The notes under the pieces: model-generated
Told to the model about the DNA's origin: nothing
What the model saw: only the letters and a program-made list of their open reading frames with translations
Database searches by the model: none
NCBI GenBank assembly: GCA_949361645.1
Contig: OX442431.1
Span: 572,393 to 636,392 of the forward strand
Direction: 5' to 3'
Source of the DNA: Spongilla lacustris
Taxonomy: Eukaryota > Porifera > Demospongiae > Spongillida > Spongillidae
DNA length: 64,000 nt
Shown: one piece after another, positions 57,987 to 64,000 of the stretch
Layout of the letters: each line of letters starts with the position of its first letter
Position numbering within the stretch: the first letter of the stretch is position 1
Position numbers and translations under genes: made by a program

Positions 57987-59828
57987 TTAATTCCAGTGCA
58001 CACGAGGTGCATTAGCCGGGCAAGCCGTGTGGTTAAAAGCTAAGGAGAGTAAAATGTGTTTTTCCAAATCGAAACTTCCTCCATGTGGCTGGTATATCAC
58101 TGGGGCATTGTCAGAGTAACCGTTTTGAGCCAACACCTTCACCAGTTCATCATAGTTGTTCAGCAATCCAATCTTTGCCTTTGTTATTAACGCATCTCTT
58201 GGGCTGGCGTGGAACAGTTTGAATACCTCATCACTCGGTTCAGGAAGAGGTCTGTTGATGAGCCTTGCCAATTTCAGTGGAGAATACTCTTTGGACAACA
58301 TATCCTGAGAGCATATGGGGACATAACTGCTGGAGGACACCATTGCTGTAGTGGGACCCTGGATGCACACCTTTGTATGGAATGGTTTTTGGTCGTCTAG
58401 GTTGTACACATCGTCTGGTGTTGCTCCTCCAGGCATCTTGTCCATATTGCCTTTATAATAGACATTGAGGTACTCACAGCCTTTGGCCTGCCAGTCGGCC
58501 CACAACTTGTCTATGAACCCATGATGGAGAAAGAATATTGGATCGTTGGCAGAAATTGCATAGCTCATTGTTCCTCCTATTTGATTGTGAACTGGGCCAT
58601 GTAGAAAAAATTCGATATCTTTATGCCATGCATTAAACTCCTGTACCTCATATGTTTGCACAGTCGCAACAGCAGCCGCATTTGGAACCACTGTATCATT
58701 AAAATTTCTATATAATGGTATGTAATTAGGTGGTATCCAGTCATTCTCAGCACTGAAAGGACCAGTAGTAACACGGTACAACTTCCTTGGATCACCATCT
58801 CCTCCAAAGCCACATCCACTGTTCCAAACAATAGAAGATCTCCAATTCTCTGCTTCCAGACTCCAGTCCCAATAAGGAACTGTCACTTTGGGGTTAATGT
58901 TCCTTAGAAGGTTCTCTAGTTGTAGGATGAACCAACGATGCCAAGGGAGAAAGAAACTAGGTTTTTCCTCTTCTTTACTACCGTGAATGATATTACCATT
59001 GAAATAATATTTGTGCATATAGATCAGCTCATCATAGCAAGTCTTGTAATCGCCATCAGTACTGGCAGTTATGATGGCATCAATGTAATCACACCTCTCA
59101 CTTTCACAGATAGAGCGCCACTCCTTCCTCACTCGGCAGCAGTTATCCAGAATGCCATCTTTACAGGTACAGCGACGCCCATAGCTGTCATATTGAGTAT
59201 CAGATCCACTGCATTTCTCTGGGGAAAAAATAATGTGCTATATTTGTGGCATGCCTGTCTAGGTGCCTAGCTAAGGTCTCTTTCCCAGCCTGAAATGTAC
59301 ATAAAATGCTAATTCCATAGTGGATGTTTGAGGCTCAAATGTGGGGAACCTTGCTGTCATAAACACTAGCCCATTGTAGCTGTATTTATGAACTTGCACC
59401 TACCTTTAGTACCGCTGTCCTTTGCCTTCAATAGATCACCACATACAGATAAATCAGGTACATGTTGCTTTACTGGCTTCTGAACAGCTTTGTCATGTTT
59501 GCGAGCAGTTCCTACAGGCCTCTGGAAGTTAAAGATTGCCTTGGGAATTGGAAGAGATGGAAATGCTGAATTCGGAGTCAGATACTGGTCAAACGGGCCC
59601 ATGTAGGGTCTTCCATATTCGTCGCTTCCCAAATCACAAAAGTGACCTGGGAAATGATTGTTGTGGTCATGAGGTGCATAAGGGTCATGAAGATAGGAGA
59701 GGTGGTCCACAGTAGGCCCTATATAGTGTGCATGCACATGTGATTACATAACTGATAGGTAATATGTACTTACTTCTCCCGCACACTACAGAGAGAGCTA
59801 TTTGTAGGATGAGCAGTCCAGCAAGCAT
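57987..59828 (-). CDS. Secreted tyrosinase (type-3 copper oxidase)
   Basis: Three exons (59828-59774, 59718-59404, 59218-57987) join in phase to 533 aa. A signal peptide begins it (MLAGLLILQIALSVVCG). Next is a Tyr/Pro/His-rich segment with a short Cys-rich stretch (CSGSD...CTCKDGILDNCC). The catalytic domain shows CuA-type HKYYFN, FFLPWHRWFILQLENLLR, and CuB-type FLHGPVHNQIGG plus ANDPIFFLHHGFIDKLWADW, the DP.F.LHH signature. Type-3 copper enzymes oxidise phenols to quinones. The Met at 59132 in the last exon is a GTG and not the start: the frame continues to the acceptor at 59218. A TATAAAAGG box lies about 55 bp before the ATG. A second copy of promoter plus exon 1 occurs at 63.7-63.9 kb. 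Secretion is inferred. Confidence 0.92.
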
Positions 59829-59873
59829 ATCTGGAACAGTGGCCCTGAAGATGAGTGAAGTCAAGGGTGGAAG

Positions 59874-59895
59874 AGTCTCCTTTTATACAGCCTAA
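59874..59895 (-). promoter_or_regulatory. Tyrosinase core promoter (TATA box)
   Basis: Coding strand reads GGCTGTATAAAAGGAGACTC. The block GTGGATGCTCCCACATCTCT to the ATG is conserved at 63.73-63.84 kb in the second copy. Confidence 0.75.
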
Positions 59896-61246
59896 AGTTG
59901 GTGACCGCAGAGATGTGGGAGCATCCACAAGTGATATAGGTGGGTTATTTGATACCATATCTGTTGTAGGCCACCACAGCCCAACAGTACACTGGACATA
60001 ATTATATATTTATGCCATAATGATCCCTACCTGCAAATGTTTTCCCTATTTATCAGATGCATTTTTTTTTTGTAAGCCAGTCTTTTGATTACAGAACCCT
60101 TGGTATTAACCATCATATGACACACTGGTATAACCTGAGTGCTAAAAATTGAAGTATTAATGTAATCATCAGGAATTCACTGAGTAAAGCATTTCATGAT
60201 CAATCTGCCTTCCTTATTGAACTACAGTTGCCTATGGACTTACTGCTGATTTGATAGCAGTGTTGTAACCTGTGCTATCATTATAATACTACAGATAAAA
60301 GTATTCCAATCAGTGACTAAGCTGAATAATAATTTAATAACCTTAGTTCTAGGATGTCTGGGATTGCATGTTTAGGATCTCTGCTATTGTATTTGTAATC
60401 TAATGTGAAAAGGGTCCATTTATTGACATTAGTGTTTTGCAATGGATGGTTTGCATGATCTAATATGTACCCCATCCCTCACATGATTTGTATCATCCAT
60501 AGCCCATTGCTTCATGTAGCTGATATATGTAAACCTGTGAATGCCAATAATTTAATGTGGTGATTCTCTTATTTTTCTAGGTTAGCAACCTTGGAAACCG
60601 AAGCTGTATAAGTGTGGTGGTTTAAGCCCCAAGTGACTTTTCCAAGGAACTATTCCAAGCTTTTACTTGTTTCAGGTGATTTTTTTTTACTAGGAATTCT
60701 ATTTGAAAGGTTGCATTCATGTGAAACCTGGAGATTGTATATCATATCCTCACAGCAAATAGCAGCAGTGGGAGGAGAATATTCACAATGTGTTATGTAT
60801 GGATTTGAATTAATTTTTCAGTCCAGTCTTCAATTAAATCATATTGCAGTTACCATCAGTTCTGCAAGTCACTTGGTATGTATGTGATAGGTGAGTTATA
60901 ACTTCATTGTACGCTATATAAATCTTTCTATTGGTAGGTTCAAACTATATATAATTGCAAATGTAATCCATATCCGTGTACCCTGATGTCACTGAACATG
61001 ATGACTGGAGTACTTGGTGTCACCAAAGTATTGAAACTAAAAAGGTTCTTCTCTCAAAATAATGGAACATGAAGTAAAAAAAAAAAAACAGGTGCATGGT
61101 AGGCTCCAATTGGGAAGATGAGGCAGCAACAATGATACTTCAGTAATTGTCTATATTTGAAGCCAAACAACAACTGCTGTGTATGAGTGCCTTCCAAATT
61201 ATTAGATTTAGGGCGACTAGAGTTGTGGGGCCCAACTCCTTAGGGT

Positions 61247-61605
61247 GGTGATGTGGTGGTGTCCCCAGGGCACTGGTGTGTTGGTGCTGTGGTGGTGTCC
61301 CCAGGGCACTGGTGTGTTGGTGCTGTGGTGATGTCCCCAGGGCACTGGTGTGTTGGTGCTGTGGTGGTGTCCCCAGGGCACTGGTGTGTTGGTGCTGTGG
61401 TGGTGTCCCCAGGGCACTGGTGTGTTAGTGATGTGGTGGTGTCCCCAGGGCACTGGTGTGTTAGTGCTGTGGTGGTGTCCCCAGGGCACTGGTGTGTTAG
61501 TGCTGTGGTGGTGTCCCCAGGGCACTGGTGTGTTAGTGCTGTGGGGTGCTGGTGTGATGGTGCTGTGGGGCCCTGGTGTAATGGTGCTATGGGGTCCTGG
61601 TAGAT
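61247..61605. repeat. 36-bp minisatellite
   Basis: About nine copies of GTGGTGTCCCCAGGGCACTG plus GTGTGTTGGTGCTGTG. Confidence 0.95.
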
Positions 61606-61799
61606 GGTCTGTGGTGGTGGTGGGTGGTATGGTGGTCTTAGGGGGAGCTCCTCCCCTGGGGGGAGGTGACCGTTGTTCCTTGTATTCCATGTTATCCCAT
61701 GTTAATATTAATAATTGGCACACTAATATTGATAGTGTAGTGCAACAGAAAATTTCAGTTAGAAATCCCACACCTTTCCTTCCTCACAACTAACATGCG

Positions 61800-61925
61800 A
61801 GGAAGGAAAAGGTGTGGGTGTTAGGTGTGGGTGTTAGGTGTGAGGGAGGAAAGGTGCGAGTGTTAGGTGTGAGGAAGGAAGGTATGGGTGTTCAGTGCGA
61901 TGTGTGGATGTTAGGTGTGAGGAAG
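61800..61925. repeat. Short imperfect tandem repeat
   Basis: Repeats of GGTGTGGGTGTTAGGTGTGA and AGGAAGGAAAGG variants. Confidence 0.8.
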
Positions 61926-63724
61926 GGAGGATTGTAGAGGCAGTGGGGATAAGACTTTGGTTTCCATTTGTAAGGTTGCCTTCATAAGAAATCACCACAA
62001 CAAATTGGTGGCAGGCTCAAATCATCATAGAGCAGCTGCATCAAAACGTTCACAATGGATGATGTAATGGGTATGCTTTGAGATGACTCCATCTGATAGA
62101 GAAGAAGAGATTTGATGTCCTTTGATGTAGGTTGGGCACAGTTCAGATAAAATTAATAACTATTGTAAGGGCCTTAACACAGGCTTATGCATATTTGGGT
62201 GCATTCAATGCGAATTAGTGTGAACTTCAATTCTCTTTCCTAAGAATATATAATTTGATTTTTGACAGTTGTGGATTACAATGCCATTGTTTTAACTGAG
62301 CAATGTTATCTTAGACCTCACCTATGAGGATTTTGCCACATATGACATGCCGAACTAACCTGTGTTTGGCAACTGATCGTACTGTAGTATGATTACGCTG
62401 AATTTTAACCTTAATTCAAATCCAGAACATAATCCGTTGTTAATAATAGAACATTAGAAGAATTCTAAGGAAAAAGTTCACCTTACAAAGAAAATCTTGG
62501 GAACAATTGAAAAGTTACCTGGGGCTTACACCACCCCACCTTGGGCTACAGTTTCCAAGGTTCTATTTGTAAGGTTGCTTTCCTAGGAAAAGAAAATCAA
62601 TTTATTGGCTAACGGGTGTTGTTTTGGTGCACTGACATTCTTTTCAAGCACTGCTACTACACTAAACTACACTACACAATTCCTAGGAAAGAGTCCACCA
62701 TACAAATAGAATCTTGGAACAATTCTTAGGAAAAAGTCCACCTTACAAATAGAATCAACTGATTGGAACAATTCCTAGAAAAAAGTTACCTGGGGCTTAC
62801 ACCACCCCATCTTGGGCTACAGTTTCCAAGGTTCTATTTGAAAGGTTGCTTTCCTAGAAAAAGAAAATCAATTTTTGGCATTCATGCATTCAGCTGCATG
62901 CAGCATTGGGCTATGTGCTGGGCATACTTGCTCCTTGCCCACAGATAGTGAAGGAGATATGAGTAATACATGTACATGTATAATGGAGGGGTACAGATAA
63001 GAGTAGTGAAGGAGGGTACAGTATAGTAGATATGATAGGGTACAGATACTAGTACTGAGTTATGAAGATGCTACCCAATTTCTTACAAGTAGCCCACCCC
63101 CAACATCTCCACAGTTACAAAAAATTAACTGAACCATCCCAGCTCCTTAAGTTACTAATTGGACTACTTGTATCTGTAGAATTATAATGCAAACACAAGT
63201 TACAACCTACTGTCATCAAATAGGCAATAAAATATTTAATCACTTAGTGTTCTGTCATGTCCAGCAACAAAGGAAAGATTTCAAAAGAAATCTTGGTAAT
63301 GTTGACAGTTCCAGCAGTAACTGAAGTATGACAACAAAACTAGAAGGCGACAAGCCACAAACTACATCAAGAGCACAAAACAGAACATGTATGGCACTTA
63401 AAAAAGACAAATGGTTAGAATAACCATGTGTGTACACTTAACACAGGCAACAGTATTTCAGCTGTGGAAAACAGATTGATCATCAAAGCCATTACTCCAG
63501 TTTTGAGTGGTTGCAATTCTGTGTTCGTGTTCATTACAAAGTCAATAGTACTTCATAGCTGTCAATTAAGTTGTGTCAGAGTGTCAGATGATGATTAATA
63601 TCAAGAGTTCCACATTCAACAAAGACTCACATGCATAATCACGTACAAAATGGCTTACAGAAAATGCACTGTCGTTTAGCAAAATATATTATCAATGTAT
63701 ATCAAATTCCCCACCTCTAAGGTC

Positions 63725-63890
63725 TTATATTACTTGTGGATGCTCCCACATCTCTGTGGTCACCAATCTTAGGCTGTATAAAAGGAGACTCTTCCACCCT
63801 TGACTTCACTCAACTCTTTAGGGCCACTGTTCCAGATATGCTTGCTGGACTGCTCATCCTATAAATAGCTCTGTCTGTAGTCGGCGGTAA
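63725..63890 (+). pseudogene. Second tyrosinase promoter and first exon, disrupted
   Basis: 63730-63888 matches the reverse complement of 59772-59935 at over 90%, including GGCTGTATAAAAGGAGACTC and ATATGCTTGCTGGACTGCTC. The ATG is 63838-63840. The ninth codon is TAA (CAA in the intact copy), and the end of the signal exon differs (GTCGGCGGTAAAAG for GTGTGCGGGAGAAGTAAG). The divergent orientation gives a head-to-head pair 4 kb apart. Downstream is cut by the window edge, so a later in-frame start cannot be excluded. Confidence 0.8.
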
Positions 63891-64000
63891 AAGTAATTAC
63901 ATATCACCTATGCAGTGGTGGATTAACCAGGGCGCAGCTGCAGGTGGTGAAAAATTGCCAGGCCCACCGACGATAGGGGCCCATCAATTCACATATTTAC

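Larger units (their letters stand above)
60000..63720. other. Intergenic region between the two tyrosinase copies
   Basis: Two direct copies of a roughly 100-bp sequence (CCTGGGGCTTACACCACCCC, GGGCTACAGTTTCCAAGGTT CTATTTG) at about 62518-62600 and 62789-62860, and a diverged inverted copy around 60580-60720. Minisatellites at 61.2-61.9 kb. No gene recognised. Confidence 0.6.

Noticed and set aside
58577..58831. ORF overlapping tyrosinase in another frame
   Set aside because: Shadow of the tyrosinase exon.
59132..59218. Tyrosinase start at the GTG-derived Met (59132)
   Set aside because: The frame continues upstream to a good acceptor at 59218 and joins in phase to exons with a signal peptide and TATA promoter.

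Overview
This is a eukaryotic, clearly metazoan window. Genes have many short exons with GT-AG (and several GC-AG) introns, few or no bases between genes, and head-to-head gene pairs. I infer a sponge (Porifera, probably a demosponge), at moderate confidence. The reasons are the compact metazoan gene set, the tyrosinase, PX/SH3 scaffold and STAND-TPR genes, and retroelement C-terminal fragments of a type I associate with sponge genomes. All gene names come from reading translated exons against remembered family sequences; no search was run.

Layout. 1-1542 (-): 5' part of a TUT1/Star-PAP-like nucleotidyltransferase. 1667-6166 (-): LUC7L3-like U1 snRNP protein, 10 exons. 6308-7563 (-): SBDS, 5 exons, complete at 249 aa. 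7667-10631 (+): MOCS3/UBA4-like E1 and sulfurtransferase, with a frameshift and no C-terminal half of its rhodanese domain. 12150-21235 (-): PEX6, 20 exons, 1107 aa. 21315-22210 (+): MacroD-type macrodomain protein, 3 exons. 22770-26257 (-): predicted mitochondrial P-loop NTPase with TPRs, 2 exons, 910 aa. 26759-38070 (+): PAFAH1B1/LIS1, 14 exons, 411 aa. 38500-38945: rearranged serine racemase fragment. 39336-40800 (+): serine racemase, 6 exons, 337 aa. 41-51 kb: repeat-rich and gene-poor, with retroelement remnants and a 200-bp run of N. 51618-52572 (-) and about 54650-54907 (+): PX and SH3 exons of SH3PXD2/Tks-like genes on opposite strands. 56530-57110: decayed tyrosine recombinase. 57987-59828 (-): tyrosinase, 3 exons, 533 aa. 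63725-63890 (+): promoter and broken first exon of a second tyrosinase copy.

The most striking feature is the number of minisatellites, nearly all inside introns. In several genes (PEX6 introns 6, 12 and 13 most clearly; also LUC7L3 intron 6, MOCS3 and LIS1 intron 3) the repeat unit is a copy of, or includes, the host gene's own exon-intron junction, so dozens of extra 5' splice-site-like sequences lie next to the real one. A related array at 38.55-38.89 kb is made of antisense copies of a serine racemase coding exon. I regard this junction-derived repeat expansion as the best candidate for something undescribed.

The genes are mostly housekeeping: RNA processing (TUT1, LUC7L3), ribosome maturation (SBDS), tRNA thiolation and molybdopterin synthesis (MOCS3), peroxisome biogenesis (PEX6), ADP-ribose removal (macrodomain), dynein regulation (LIS1), D-serine or serine/threonine metabolism (racemase) and phenol oxidation (tyrosinase). 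They do not form one pathway. Close divergent pairs (SBDS/MOCS3, PEX6/macrodomain, NTPase/LIS1) probably share bidirectional promoters.
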